From JAUIET01 sp964352475 (GTDB lineage Bacteria; Pseudomonadota; Gammaproteobacteria; Pseudomonadales; JAUIET01): 64,000 nt of DNA. Shown one piece after another: positions 16,976 to 25,216 of the stretch. Under the pieces are notes generated by a model that worked only from the letters and a program-made list of their open reading frames with translations, was not told the DNA's origin and searched no databases. The position numbers and the translations under genes are program-made. How positions within the stretch are numbered: position 1 is the first letter of the stretch; every line of letters starts with the position of its first letter. The stretch lies in contig CAYGSL010000001.1 in assembly GCA_964352475.1 (NCBI GenBank), positions 124,001 to 188,000 of the forward strand. Reading direction: 5' to 3'.

Positions 16976-18202
16976 CTATGGGCAACTATGGACACCTTCA
17001 CGAATGGGTTGGTCTCGAATATCGGTGTTGCTGATCTGGTTGGAGAACGGTACGTCGCAATACACCCCGAAATCAGCTTGCGTATTGTTGGCTATAAGAT
17101 TCTCACTGATAGTATTTCCCACTACGTTACCTGTTGTCCCACCATTCGATTCCAGTGAAATCCCAGCCGTTACTTGCGGGCGCCAGCTAATCTCAGTGTT
17201 CTGTCCTACCGCGCGAATACTGTTCTCTATCACAGCATTGGACGTAGTATCTCTTGCAACTGAAGTCGATCCTGCCAGCACGATACCCGCTTTGGCTGCG
17301 CGCAGAATATCGTTGTCTTTTACCACATTGTGGGAAGCGCCATGAATCAACTTGATGCCGAAAATGTAGTTCTCAAACAACACGTTCCGGCGCACTGATA
17401 CGCGTTGACCGAAACTATCAATACCTTCGCCGACCCGCGCAATCGCATTATTCACCAGCCAAATGTCGTGCGCTTCTGGACCTGCAATGTTTATTCCGTC
17501 AGTTTCTACACGATGCCGGTTACGTAATGCCTGTGATACTTGCAAGCCGAATACAAAGTTGTTCTGCACCATAACCGCACTTGAATTTAATATTTCTCCA
17601 TCGCTTATCAGTCTGGAAGAGTCGATGGCAATTGCGGTGTGCTGTATTTCGCTGCTGGTGAAACTACCGTGCACCCAATTGGATTCAATCGATGCCCATT
17701 GCACGGAGTCGATTGCTATAACCAGTCCGTTTGAGAACCCGGAAATATCCAGCCCATTGATCACAATGTTCTCGCCACCACGAATTCGTACGGCACTTAC
17801 ATTCGAGCCGTCCTGAAAATCCTTGGTGACCACAAAATTTCGGAGTCTGACGTTCTCTACGTTCTCACCGGACAAAGCAATTGCATTGTCTGCAAACTCG
17901 ATATTGGCGGCGCGATTATCGAAGCCACCCAGTGCGGTGAGATGCAGGCCTCCCTCACCATGTGAGTAAATATGCAGGTTGGATCGCAAGTTGATCTTGC
18001 TGGAAACCTGATAGCGGCCACTGAGAAAAACCTCGTCGTGGTTGTCAATGGCCGCCTGCAACGCTGCAGTATCATCAACGCCGTCATCCGCTATTGCACC
18101 ATACAACTCTGGGGTCATAGACCACGCCTGGGCGGATAACATAGCCATCAAACTCAAGCTCGACGCAACGCATAAAGCTTTCAGTTGCAGCTGCGTTTGC
18201 AT
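16976..18202 (-). CDS. Secreted right-handed beta-helix protein (pectate lyase-like fold)
   Basis: 408 residues. The N-terminus (MQTQLQLKALCVASS..., ending near AQAWS) is a clear Sec signal peptide of about 27 residues. A pectate-lyase-3-like opening follows (YGAIADDGVDDTAALQAAID), as in polysaccharide lyases, epimerases and phage-tail-like proteins. The rest is a series of beta-helix coils rich in Asn, Val and Ile (VRLRNFVV, ENIVINGLDISG, WLVNNAIARVG). No catalytic residues can be assigned. An upstream in-frame start at 18268 would place 22 polar residues before the signal peptide. It lies next to a divergent glycosyltransferase gene, consistent with a role in surface polysaccharide handling, but this is inference. 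Confidence 0.85.
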   Translation of the reverse strand: MQTQLQLKALCVASSLSLMAMLSAQAWSMTPELYGAIADDGVDDTAALQAAIDNHDEVFLSGRYQVSSKINLRSNLHIYSHGEGGLHLTALGGFDNRAANIEFADNAIALSGENVENVRLRNFVVTKDFQDGSNVSAVRIRGGENIVINGLDISGFSNGLVIAIDSVQWASIESNWVHGSFTSSEIQHTAIAIDSSRLISDGEILNSSAVMVQNNFVFGLQVSQALRNRHRVETDGINIAGPEAHDIWLVNNAIARVGEGIDSFGQRVSVRRNVLFENYIFGIKLIHGASHNVVKDNDILRAAKAGIVLAGSTSVARDTTSNAVIENSIRAVGQNTEISWRPQVTAGISLESNGGTTGNVVGNTISENLIANNTQADFGVYCDVPFSNQISNTDIRDQPIREGVHSCP

Positions 18203-18519
18203 TAAGAACTTATTTTTTTCGTTAGATTTCAGCATAAAGTGCCCCACTGAGCCAATTACATTGCTCACCTTTTAGTAGCGAAAATGGAGGTTGATAACTG
18301 GGTGGAATCCATCCAACTACCAGAGGACCCCAAAGTAACAAAGCGCTTAAAAACTGTCTATTTGTTAACCGACGTGTGACCTGTTTAGCAGCTTATTCGG
18401 ACAGACGGGCGTGCGAATTTAGAAACTTGAACTAGCAGGCGCAGTAAACCGTAGATTTAGCTACCGTTTATCTTGGAATGACACTAAAAGCAGCTACCCT
18501 TTAAGGAGTAAGGATACGT
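18203..18519. promoter_or_regulatory. Divergent intergenic region between beta-helix and glycosyltransferase genes
   Basis: A 317-bp non-coding stretch between two divergently transcribed genes, so it must carry promoters for both. It is AT-rich. Besides the imperfect palindrome annotated separately at 18445-18470, I see a purine-rich ribosome-binding stretch (AAGGAG at 18503-18508, AAGGA at 18510-18514) before the TTG start at 18520. No convincing sigma-70 hexamer pair or RNA structure stands out. Confidence 0.5.
18445..18470. promoter_or_regulatory. Imperfect palindrome, candidate operator upstream of glycosyltransferase
   Basis: TAAACcGTAG - ATTTAG - CTACcGTTTA: two 10-nt half-sites that are inverted repeats except for a C/C mismatch, separated by 6 nt and ending 49 bp before the TTG start. 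Size and symmetry suit a dimeric regulator. There is no T-tract, so it is not a terminator. Confidence 0.35.
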
Positions 18520-20946
18520 TTGCCTTCGGGCAACAAAGCACATGGACGCTGCTTAAGAATGTGGGTTAATTTCGTAAATGCGGTAGAACCGCGCATGGCC
18601 AGTTTTCGCTACCGCAGTATCTGGCCATCCATAGCTCTTGCCAGACTGGGGCACGAGTGCCTGATCACCGATGATCCCGATCAAGTACCGCTTGATAGAG
18701 CCACTCATGGAATAATATTTTCGAAGGCGTTCAACCAAAAATCACTTGAGCTTGGTTGGCGCGCGCACAATAACGACATTCCCGTGGTACTGGACGTCTG
18801 CGACAACATTTTTGTTCCTAACTACCTTGGTGGAACAACCGGACTACTTACCGTCGCTTGTTTCCGCGCAATGGCAGAATTCGCCAGTTGCATTCTGGTG
18901 CCCACGCAAGCTCTGGGTGAAGTGGTACGTCAACAGCTCGCTGGGACCACGCTGCAGATTCATGTTGTTCCCGACTGCGTAGAACAAGAAGAAGATGTGT
19001 GTGCGCTGCTGACGCAACTGCAGCAATCCAGCAGCGGTCATGTGCAGCTATTAGCAAATTGCACCATCGCGCTGAAAACTGGAAGAGTTGGCCTTCAGCG
19101 GGGTCGGCGAACTCTTAGCAATTACTTGCCGGCCCGTCTCTCCTCGCGCGGCAGCCGCATGCTTTCCCTGTTTAAAACAGCATTGTCCAATGACCTAAAT
19201 TCAAACAGAGCGGCCGTACGAGCTCGCGTAGCGCGGCTTGTTCAATCGCTTCCAGGTAGCTTGTACTGGCGCAAGCCCAGCTGGCCCAGGCTGGATAAAA
19301 AATGCGTAGCGAATGGCATGGATGCACATCGAAAAACCGTTTTATGGTTTGGAAATGCCGGGCAGGCACATGGCAATTACGGTATTCCAACTGTTCTGAG
19401 ATTTGCGAATGAACTCATACGAATCAACGAGCAACAACCCATTGAGCTGTTGATTGTTAGCAACAACCTGCCTAAATTTCGCGAATATATTCGCAGACTG
19501 CCAATTCCAAGCCGCTACGCAGAGTGGGACCCTATCAGTATTTTTGATCACATAAGATCGGCTGACCTGGTCATACTGCCGAATTCCAACGACAGCTTCT
19601 CTCGCACGAAATCAGCTAATCGAGTATTGCTTGCGCTTTCGCAGAGAGTGCCGGTTGTTGCCGAAGACTTTGCAGGCCTTGAGCTTCTTCGCGATTGCGT
19701 TGCCTGTGAGGATATCTACCGTGGCCTGAAACGATACCTGATTGATGAGCAAACGAGTAGCGACCTGGCGAATGCACAAAGGGTTCTTAGTGAGCATTTC
19801 TCGATACAGCGCATCGGCGAGCAATTATCGACCGTGTTGCAAGACATAGAAGCAACTGACCTGCGCAGTAAGCCTTGCCTGCTTTTTCTGTTTGACCTTC
19901 TTCAAGACGTGGAAGTCCTAAAACCGGTGCTCAACCATTTTGTGAGCCGGGATGACTGGCGTGTCAGAGTATTAGCGTCCAATTGGTTAATGTCTCAACC
20001 AGACTCGCCCGCTGACTACTTCAAGAGCAGCGGCCTGTTGCCAACCGTACTGGAAAGAGAGGAACTTCTGGCTGGCACGCCAACGTCCATAGATGGCGCA
20101 GATCTGGTTTTTCTGGCCTCCGAGACTAGCCTGGGTCCGCACAGGGTGGCACATCACGTTGCCAACGAAGCGGCCAGGAAAGGTATTCCTGCAGTCACTT
20201 TTCAACACGGGCTGGAAAACGAAGGGCTAACCTATTTTGGCGAAAACAAATCAGTCAAGTTTGCGTCCAAAAAAATCGTAGTTTGGAATGAGTTGCCAAG
20301 CACAATGGCGAATATCAGTTATGACACGCGAGAAAAGTGCTTGCCTATAGGTATTTTTCGCAGCACCGAGTCGGGTGCAGTGCCTATTGCACTGCGAAAC
20401 AAATTGCCGTGCGATCGAGTAATCGGCGTATTTGAAAACCTGCATTGGGAGCGATACAGCGATTATTTCCGCAGTCAATTTCTGCACAACCTCATCACCA
20501 CCGCCCGTAACAACATAGATTGCTGCTTTTTGGTAAAACCTCACCCCGCCGGCCAGTGGTTCGCGCTTTCAGATAGCGTACCTTATGATCTGCCATCGAA
20601 CATTTTTACTATCGACAACACGGACGAGGACTGGCGACACATATCCGGCACACAGTTGGTTCATTTTGTGGATGCCGTGATCACAACACCTTCTACGATT
20701 GCGATTGACGCAGCGATCGCCAATGTTCCCGTTGCTGTTGTGGCACAGTCCCTGGGAGCGCTTGATATGTATGCAGGTCTGGATATGTTGAACAACGCAG
20801 ACGACTGGAACGAATTTGTAGGCCGAAGTCTAGACGATCAAAGCCCGATTCTAGCGCGCGTAAATCGCTTTTTGAGCGAGCGAGTCAGCAAACTAAACCC
20901 GCTGGAAGAGCTGGAAATTGAGGTAAGCAAACTCATGGTGGGCTGA
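18520..20946 (+). CDS. Large two-part glycosyltransferase-like protein (GT-B folds)
   Basis: 808 residues with no signal peptide or membrane segment. Residues about 14-440 resemble a GT-B glycosyltransferase: an N-terminal segment VNAVEPRMASFRYRS, a linker rich in Arg and Ser, then a nucleotide-sugar-binding half with VLWFGNAGQAHGNYG, a SADLVILPN motif and NRVLLALSQRVPVVAED. Residues about 450-808 look like a second GT-B-like domain of the CDP-glycerol transferase/capsule type, with TFQHGLENEG, FLVKPHPAGQW and AVITTPSTIAIDAAIANVPV. The start could be TTG 18520 (AAGGA at 5 nt) or ATG 18559 (MWVNFVN), the latter agreeing better with the family N-terminus. It probably builds a surface glycan; acceptor and donor are unknown. 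Confidence 0.8.
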   Translation: MPSGNKAHGRCLRMWVNFVNAVEPRMASFRYRSIWPSIALARLGHECLITDDPDQVPLDRATHGIIFSKAFNQKSLELGWRAHNNDIPVVLDVCDNIFVPNYLGGTTGLLTVACFRAMAEFASCILVPTQALGEVVRQQLAGTTLQIHVVPDCVEQEEDVCALLTQLQQSSSGHVQLLANCTIALKTGRVGLQRGRRTLSNYLPARLSSRGSRMLSLFKTALSNDLNSNRAAVRARVARLVQSLPGSLYWRKPSWPRLDKKCVANGMDAHRKTVLWFGNAGQAHGNYGIPTVLRFANELIRINEQQPIELLIVSNNLPKFREYIRRLPIPSRYAEWDPISIFDHIRSADLVILPNSNDSFSRTKSANRVLLALSQRVPVVAEDFAGLELLRDCVACEDIYRGLKRYLIDEQTSSDLANAQRVLSEHFSIQRIGEQLSTVLQDIEATDLRSKPCLLFLFDLLQDVEVLKPVLNHFVSRDDWRVRVLASNWLMSQPDSPADYFKSSGLLPTVLEREELLAGTPTSIDGADLVFLASETSLGPHRVAHHVANEAARKGIPAVTFQHGLENEGLTYFGENKSVKFASKKIVVWNELPSTMANISYDTREKCLPIGIFRSTESGAVPIALRNKLPCDRVIGVFENLHWERYSDYFRSQFLHNLITTARNNIDCCFLVKPHPAGQWFALSDSVPYDLPSNIFTIDNTDEDWRHISGTQLVHFVDAVITTPSTIAIDAAIANVPVAVVAQSLGALDMYAGLDMLNNADDWNEFVGRSLDDQSPILARVNRFLSERVSKLNPLEELEIEVSKLMVG

Positions 20947-20990
20947 CATCTGTGCTATGCCCGGCAAGCTCGCATCACGAAAACACTGCA

Positions 20991-21377
20991 CTATTCATTG
21001 CGCAGAAAGCGTCTGGCCGTGAATAAACCAGCCAGGAAACCCATGGTATTCGCCAGTTGATCGGCAAACGAAGCATCCCGGTGAGGCACCATGCCCTGCA
21101 TCAACTCGATCATGGGGCCCAATAAAAACAACAATACGCCAGCGACCAGAAAACTGCGCCCTTTGATAAATACAATACCGGCCAGGCACATATTGATCCA
21201 ATGCATTAGGAAATGCGCAACTTTGTCAAAGTGCGGCAAGTCGATACCGATACCACTATCGTCAATCGGAATCAAACTCGCATAAATCTGCAGCGCAACA
21301 ATCAGCACAAATACGAATTTGAGTACCGGCAAAAGCCGGGGTGCTTGTAAGTGCCGCAATGATGAGCGCGTAAACAT
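20991..21377 (-). CDS. VanZ-like small membrane protein
   Basis: 128 residues with four hydrophobic segments (about 17-35, 57-73, 76-92 and 103-120) and the VanZ-family signature: FDKVAHFLMHW in the second segment and GPMIELMQGMVPHRDASFAD leading into the last. VanZ-like proteins are inner-membrane proteins of unclear biochemical role, named for a teicoplanin-resistance accessory protein. It is convergent with the large glycosyltransferase gene, 44 bp apart, and could act in the same envelope process, but it has its own transcription direction. Confidence 0.85.
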   Translation of the reverse strand: MFTRSSLRHLQAPRLLPVLKFVFVLIVALQIYASLIPIDDSGIGIDLPHFDKVAHFLMHWINMCLAGIVFIKGRSFLVAGVLLFLLGPMIELMQGMVPHRDASFADQLANTMGFLAGLFTARRFLRNE

Positions 21378-21473
21378 AAAGTAATGTTGCTTGTGAGACC
21401 TGCTAATAGACTAGCATAGCGATCACACTCTGCTGACAGACGTTCAGCTGATCTCAAGAGGGACAAAGCCACT

Positions 21474-22784
21474 ATGAGTTGGGACTTTTCGACACCCCCT
21501 GACTTTCAAGTCCAGCTCGACTGGATGCTTGAATTTGTCAACGATACATTGATACCACTTGAATTGCTGTATGAGGGTTTGAACCAAACCCAGCTTGACG
21601 CCGTTTGGGCTCCACTAAAGCAACAAGTGAAAGACCGCGGATTATGGGCCGCTCACCTTGAGCCTGAGCACGGCGGGCAGGGATATGGTCAGGTCCGTCT
21701 TGCGCTTATGCACGAGATTTTGGGTCGTGCTGAGTTGGCGCCAGAGATATTTGGCTGCCAAGGACCGGATTCCGGCAACGCTGAATTATTGGCTGCGGGT
21801 GCCACGCAAGCGCAGCGCGAACGCTGGCTGTATCCCTTAATGGCGGGCAAGCTGCGAAGCACCTTCGCATTGACCGAACCTGACACCTCCGGCTCAGATC
21901 CTACCGGTATTCGCACCCGGTGTGAGCGCGATGGCGAGCACTGGTGCATCAATGGTCACAAGTGGTTTTCTTCTAATGCCAGTGTGTCTGACTTCACTTT
22001 GCTAATGGCCGTGACGGACCCGGAGGCGCCACCGCACAAGCGTGCTTCCATGATTGTTATACCCAAAGATACACCCGGCATGCGTGTGCTGCGCGATGTA
22101 GGCACGATGCACCACCCCGCCCACGCAGAACCAGGCTCACTGATGGACAGAATTGGTGGTCATTCTGAAGTGGTGTTTGAAAATTGCCGGGTGCCACTGG
22201 ATCATATGATTGGCGAGCCAGGCGACGGTTTTGTATTAGCCCAGAAACGCCTTGGCGGCGGGCGTATTCACCATTCGATGCGAATGATTGGCCAGTGTAA
22301 TCGCGCCTTTGAAATGCTGCTGGAGCGTGCTGCCTCGCGCCACACCCGAGGTCGACCATTGGCAAAACAACAGATGGTTCAAGCCACCATCGCCGAAAGT
22401 TATGCGCAGATTTCCATGGCCAGGCTACTGGTTCTCAAATCAGCTTGGACCATGGATGAAAAAGGCCCATTCAGCAAAGCGGCTCGACTGGACATTGCTG
22501 CAGCCAAGTTCTCGGTGCCCAGAATACTGCTGGATGTAATCGATAGTGCCATTCAGCTGCACGGTGCTTTGGGGTATTCAACAGACATGCCCCTGGAAGC
22601 AATGTATCGCAGCGCCAGAGCCTTGCGGATCGCCGATGGCGCCGATGAAGTGCACAAGCAGTCAGTCGCCCGATTGCTGCTGGAAGAAGTAGACGCGATA
22701 GAGGGCTACCCCAGCGAACACATACCCACTCGCAAAGCGCATGCCAAAAAACAGTTTCAGCACTTGATAGACAAGGTCCGCTAG
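21474..22784 (+). CDS. Acyl-CoA dehydrogenase, ACAD10/11-like
   Basis: 436 residues with the three-domain acyl-CoA dehydrogenase fold. Visible segments include ALTEPDTSGSDPTGI (flavin/substrate loop), NGHKWFSSNA, the RLGGGRIHHSMRMIGQC helix and the C-terminal ALGYSTDMPLEAMYRSARALRIADGADEVH, where the catalytic region ends. The overall pattern fits the ACAD10/ACAD11 group acting on long or branched acyl-CoAs. FAD-dependent alpha,beta-dehydrogenation is the expected reaction. AAGAGGGA lies about 12 nt before the start. It precedes the PEP-CTERM-like gene but is separated from it by a 226-bp regulatory gap, so it is probably monocistronic. Confidence 0.9.
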   Translation: MSWDFSTPPDFQVQLDWMLEFVNDTLIPLELLYEGLNQTQLDAVWAPLKQQVKDRGLWAAHLEPEHGGQGYGQVRLALMHEILGRAELAPEIFGCQGPDSGNAELLAAGATQAQRERWLYPLMAGKLRSTFALTEPDTSGSDPTGIRTRCERDGEHWCINGHKWFSSNASVSDFTLLMAVTDPEAPPHKRASMIVIPKDTPGMRVLRDVGTMHHPAHAEPGSLMDRIGGHSEVVFENCRVPLDHMIGEPGDGFVLAQKRLGGGRIHHSMRMIGQCNRAFEMLLERAASRHTRGRPLAKQQMVQATIAESYAQISMARLLVLKSAWTMDEKGPFSKAARLDIAAAKFSVPRILLDVIDSAIQLHGALGYSTDMPLEAMYRSARALRIADGADEVHKQSVARLLLEEVDAIEGYPSEHIPTRKAHAKKQFQHLIDKVR

Positions 22785-22850
22785 TACGACGCTGCACCAG
22801 CAAACACAACTTCTCAGATCATGACGAACGGTAGCTCAGACCTCCTTAAT

Positions 22851-22869
22851 GTGTCGAATTAGTTGACAC
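22851..22869 (+). promoter_or_regulatory. Inverted repeat, candidate enhancer site for a sigma-54 activator
   Basis: GTGTCGA - ATTAG - TTGACAC: 7-bp half-sites matching at 6 of 7 positions, 5-bp spacer. Its centre lies about 75 bp upstream of the -24 element of the sigma-54 promoter that follows, a normal distance for a bacterial enhancer-binding protein. Exosortase/PEP-CTERM systems are known to be associated with the PrsK/PrsR two-component system and sigma-54, so a PrsR-like regulator is the best guess. Confidence 0.5.
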
Positions 22870-22931
22870 CAGCACCAAACCGCTCAAATTATAACCAATT
22901 TTTACTGTTGTATATCAACGGCTTGCAAAAC

Positions 22932-22948
22932 TTGGCACGACATCTGCT
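22932..22948 (+). promoter_or_regulatory. Sigma-54 (RpoN) -24/-12 promoter for the PEP-CTERM-like gene
   Basis: TTGGCACGACATCTGCT agrees with the sigma-54 consensus TTGGCACG-N4-TTGC at every key position but one (C for T in the -12 element). The invariant GG (22934-22935) and GC (22946-22947) are separated by exactly 10 nt, the required spacing. Transcription would start near 22959, giving a leader of about 50 nt before the ATG at 23011. Confidence 0.75.
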
Positions 22949-23010
22949 AACTGTATATTAATTGATCAACATACCGATTTCCGGTGAACGATCACAAGCA
23001 GTAGTGCAGG

Positions 23011-23310
23011 ATGATGAGTAACATACAAAACCGACAACATTTGAGTAGCCCTAGCAGCACCCTCCGCTGCGCGGTAATTCTGTTGTTACTCGCCATCTAT
23101 TTGACCGCACCGGCAACCCTGGCAGCGGAACCTGCAAGCATGGATAAAAACACTGTGAGCGAAGAATTGCTGACAGTGGATCAAGAATCCTCGAACACCA
23201 CAACCCAAGGCAATGCAGATAATCGTGATGACCTTGAGCCCAGCACTCTGGCTTTGTTGGCGCTCGGTTTGATTGCGCTCGGCCTGGTGCGGCGCAAAGC
23301 TCGCGAGTGA
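23011..23310 (+). CDS. Small PEP-CTERM-like (exosortase substrate) protein
   Basis: 99 residues. The N-terminus carries a Sec signal peptide (hydrophobic stretch about residues 19-37, cleavage near LAAEP). The mature region is only about 35 residues, polar and rich in Ser, Thr, Asn and acids. It ends with EPSTLALLALGLIALGLVRR, the tripartite layout of a PEP-CTERM sorting signal: EPST motif, hydrophobic helix, basic cluster. The first P of the PEP motif is replaced (LEPST). Exosortase would cleave at this motif during export to the surface or exopolysaccharide matrix. No exosortase gene is present here. The sigma-54 promoter upstream and the two hairpins downstream make it a self-contained, specifically regulated unit. 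The second ATG at 23014 is an alternative start. Confidence 0.85.
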   Translation: MMSNIQNRQHLSSPSSTLRCAVILLLLAIYLTAPATLAAEPASMDKNTVSEELLTVDQESSNTTTQGNADNRDDLEPSTLALLALGLIALGLVRRKARE

Positions 23311-23316
23311 ATCTCG

Positions 23317-23336
23317 GGTATCGCCTTCGCGATACC
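23317..23336 (+). other. Perfect 8-bp hairpin after the PEP-CTERM-like gene
   Basis: GGTATCGC - CTTC - GCGATACC, 7 nt after the stop codon and 17 nt before the true terminator. It has no T-tract and may protect the 3' end of the short mRNA from exonucleases. Confidence 0.6.
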
Positions 23337-23353
23337 TGTATCAGTTGGTTCTT

Positions 23354-23379
23354 GCCCTGCTTCGGCAGGGCTTTTTTTT
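23354..23379 (+). terminator. Strong intrinsic terminator with TTCG tetraloop
   Basis: GCCCTGC - TTCG - GCAGGGC followed by eight T residues. The 7-bp GC-rich stem, the stable tetraloop and the T-tract make this an unambiguous Rho-independent terminator ending the PEP-CTERM-like transcript. Confidence 0.93.
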
Positions 23380-23443
23380 GCCTGTGTTATTATTGCCAGT
23401 CTGTTTTTGACAAAACGTATACACAGCGGAATCGGTAGCTAGA

Positions 23444-25177
23444 ATGAAGCAACTTGGTACATTGGACTCGGCGTTCATAAACCTTGAAAACAGTGCAACT
23501 CCTCAACATGTGGGCGGTCTGGGAATTTATGACCCTTCCACCGCGCCTGGCGGCTTCGTGCGCTTTAAGGAAGTTCTGTCCAGTTTTGAACAGCGACTGA
23601 ACAAACTGCCATTGTTTCGTACCCGGCTGGTCCAGGTACCGGGTGACATTGACCGGCCTTACTGGGTTGAAGATAAAAACTTTGACGTAGAGTTCCATCT
23701 CCGCCACATTTCTCTGCCGAAACCTGGCGACTGGCGACAGCTTTGGATTCAGGCAGCCCGTCTGCACGCCCGCTCTCTGGACATGTCTCGCCCATTATGG
23801 GAAGCGTATATCATTGAGGGTCTGGACAACATAGAAGGCCTTCCCGAGGGCGCTTTTGCGATGTACACCAAGATGCATCACTCATTGGTAGATGGCGCCG
23901 GTGGCGCGTCGTTTATGTCGGCACTGCACGATTTGGAGCCAAACCCGACCTACGACACTAACGCCCCGCAAGACACCATCATAGTTGATCGCCAGCCTTC
24001 CGATGGCGAGCTACTTGCCAGAGCATTGCTTAACCGAACTACTAACTCAATCAGTATGCTGCGGAGCATTGGCGGCACCGCGGTTGAGTTAGCCAAATAC
24101 GGCATAGCTGTGGCGAAAGAAGAAGTGCCTTCACCGGATTTGGCTGCGCCGAAAACCCGTTTTAATCAGAAAGTGGGTCCGCACCGAGTCGCCGAGGCCG
24201 CGGTTTTTGAACTGGATCACTTCAAAGATATTAAGAATGCCTGTGGTGCGACGATCAATGATGTTGCACTGGCAATCGTTGGCGGAGCCATGCGTCGCTA
24301 CCTGGACCGACATGGTGAGCTACCAGACGAATCGCTGGCCGCAGCCATACCATTAAATATGCGCACGCGCCGTGAGCAAAATGATGAAAACAATCAAGTT
24401 GGCTCAATGTTTACCGAACTGCACACCAATATTGCAGATCCAGTCAAACGCGTGAACGCAGTGAGTGAAAGCGCCAGGCTGGCGAAAGAAGCCAGCGAAT
24501 CCAGCCCATTGGTAGAAGCCATGCGCGTGGCAGGTTTTTTCTCACCTGCCTTGTCCAAGTCTGTTGCCAGCTTCTGGTCAAAAAACCAGTTAAGCCGCTT
24601 CATTCCCATGAACACCAGTACCGTAGTAACCAATGTACCTGGCCCAAACTTTCCCTTGTTTTGCGCAGGCGCAGAAATGGTCCGTTATCACGGACTGGGC
24701 TTGCTAACTCCTGGGTGTGGCCTGTTTCATACAATTTTTAGCAGCAATGGCAAAGTAAGCGTCACAATTCTTGGCGACCGCAATGCGATACCCGACCCTG
24801 AATTTTATGCGCAATGCCTGCGCCATTCATTTGAAGAAATGTATCTGGCGGCCACTGGTGCACCTGCTAAACAGCCTGTTGCTGCTGTTGCAGCAAAGCC
24901 TGCGCAGGACAGCAAGCCGAGAAAGACCGCAACGCAGGCGGAAAGCAAGACAAAGAAACCGGGCAAGACCATCAGGCAAACGAAGCAAGCGACTGCCAGG
25001 AAAAGCAAGCCAGCTAAAAAGCCTGTTGTTAAGGCAAAAGCGAACACGGCTGCCAAGCCGAAAACCAGTTCGCGCTCATTGCGCAATATCCGTATTCCTG
25101 AGTCGGCAAAACGAACAACGAGCAGCAAGAAAACGGCAAGTAAGCGAGCGCGCACAGCGCAAACCGAGACCGCCTGA
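23444..25177 (+). CDS. Wax ester synthase/diacylglycerol acyltransferase (WS/DGAT) with lysine-rich tail
   Basis: 577 residues. The first 467 or so form a WS/DGAT: active-site motif HHSLVDG at 145-151 (His145, His146, Asp150), PLWE at 117-120, and NVPGPNFPLFCAGA toward the end of the C-terminal domain. The enzyme esterifies fatty alcohols or diacylglycerol with acyl-CoA to make storage wax esters or triacylglycerol. Unusually, about 105 residues follow that are almost only Lys, Ala, Thr, Ser, Arg, Pro and Gln, like histone H1 or AlgP tails. This extension is not part of the usual 450-480-residue enzyme. The frame is continuous with no sign of frameshift. It is convergent with the Nudix gene. 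Confidence 0.93.
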   Translation: MKQLGTLDSAFINLENSATPQHVGGLGIYDPSTAPGGFVRFKEVLSSFEQRLNKLPLFRTRLVQVPGDIDRPYWVEDKNFDVEFHLRHISLPKPGDWRQLWIQAARLHARSLDMSRPLWEAYIIEGLDNIEGLPEGAFAMYTKMHHSLVDGAGGASFMSALHDLEPNPTYDTNAPQDTIIVDRQPSDGELLARALLNRTTNSISMLRSIGGTAVELAKYGIAVAKEEVPSPDLAAPKTRFNQKVGPHRVAEAAVFELDHFKDIKNACGATINDVALAIVGGAMRRYLDRHGELPDESLAAAIPLNMRTRREQNDENNQVGSMFTELHTNIADPVKRVNAVSESARLAKEASESSPLVEAMRVAGFFSPALSKSVASFWSKNQLSRFIPMNTSTVVTNVPGPNFPLFCAGAEMVRYHGLGLLTPGCGLFHTIFSSNGKVSVTILGDRNAIPDPEFYAQCLRHSFEEMYLAATGAPAKQPVAAVAAKPAQDSKPRKTATQAESKTKKPGKTIRQTKQATARKSKPAKKPVVKAKANTAAKPKTSSRSLRNIRIPESAKRTTSSKKTASKRARTAQTETA

Positions 25178-25216
25178 CACAGTTTGTACCGCGCTGATTG
25201 ATTCTGCGGTCGAGCT

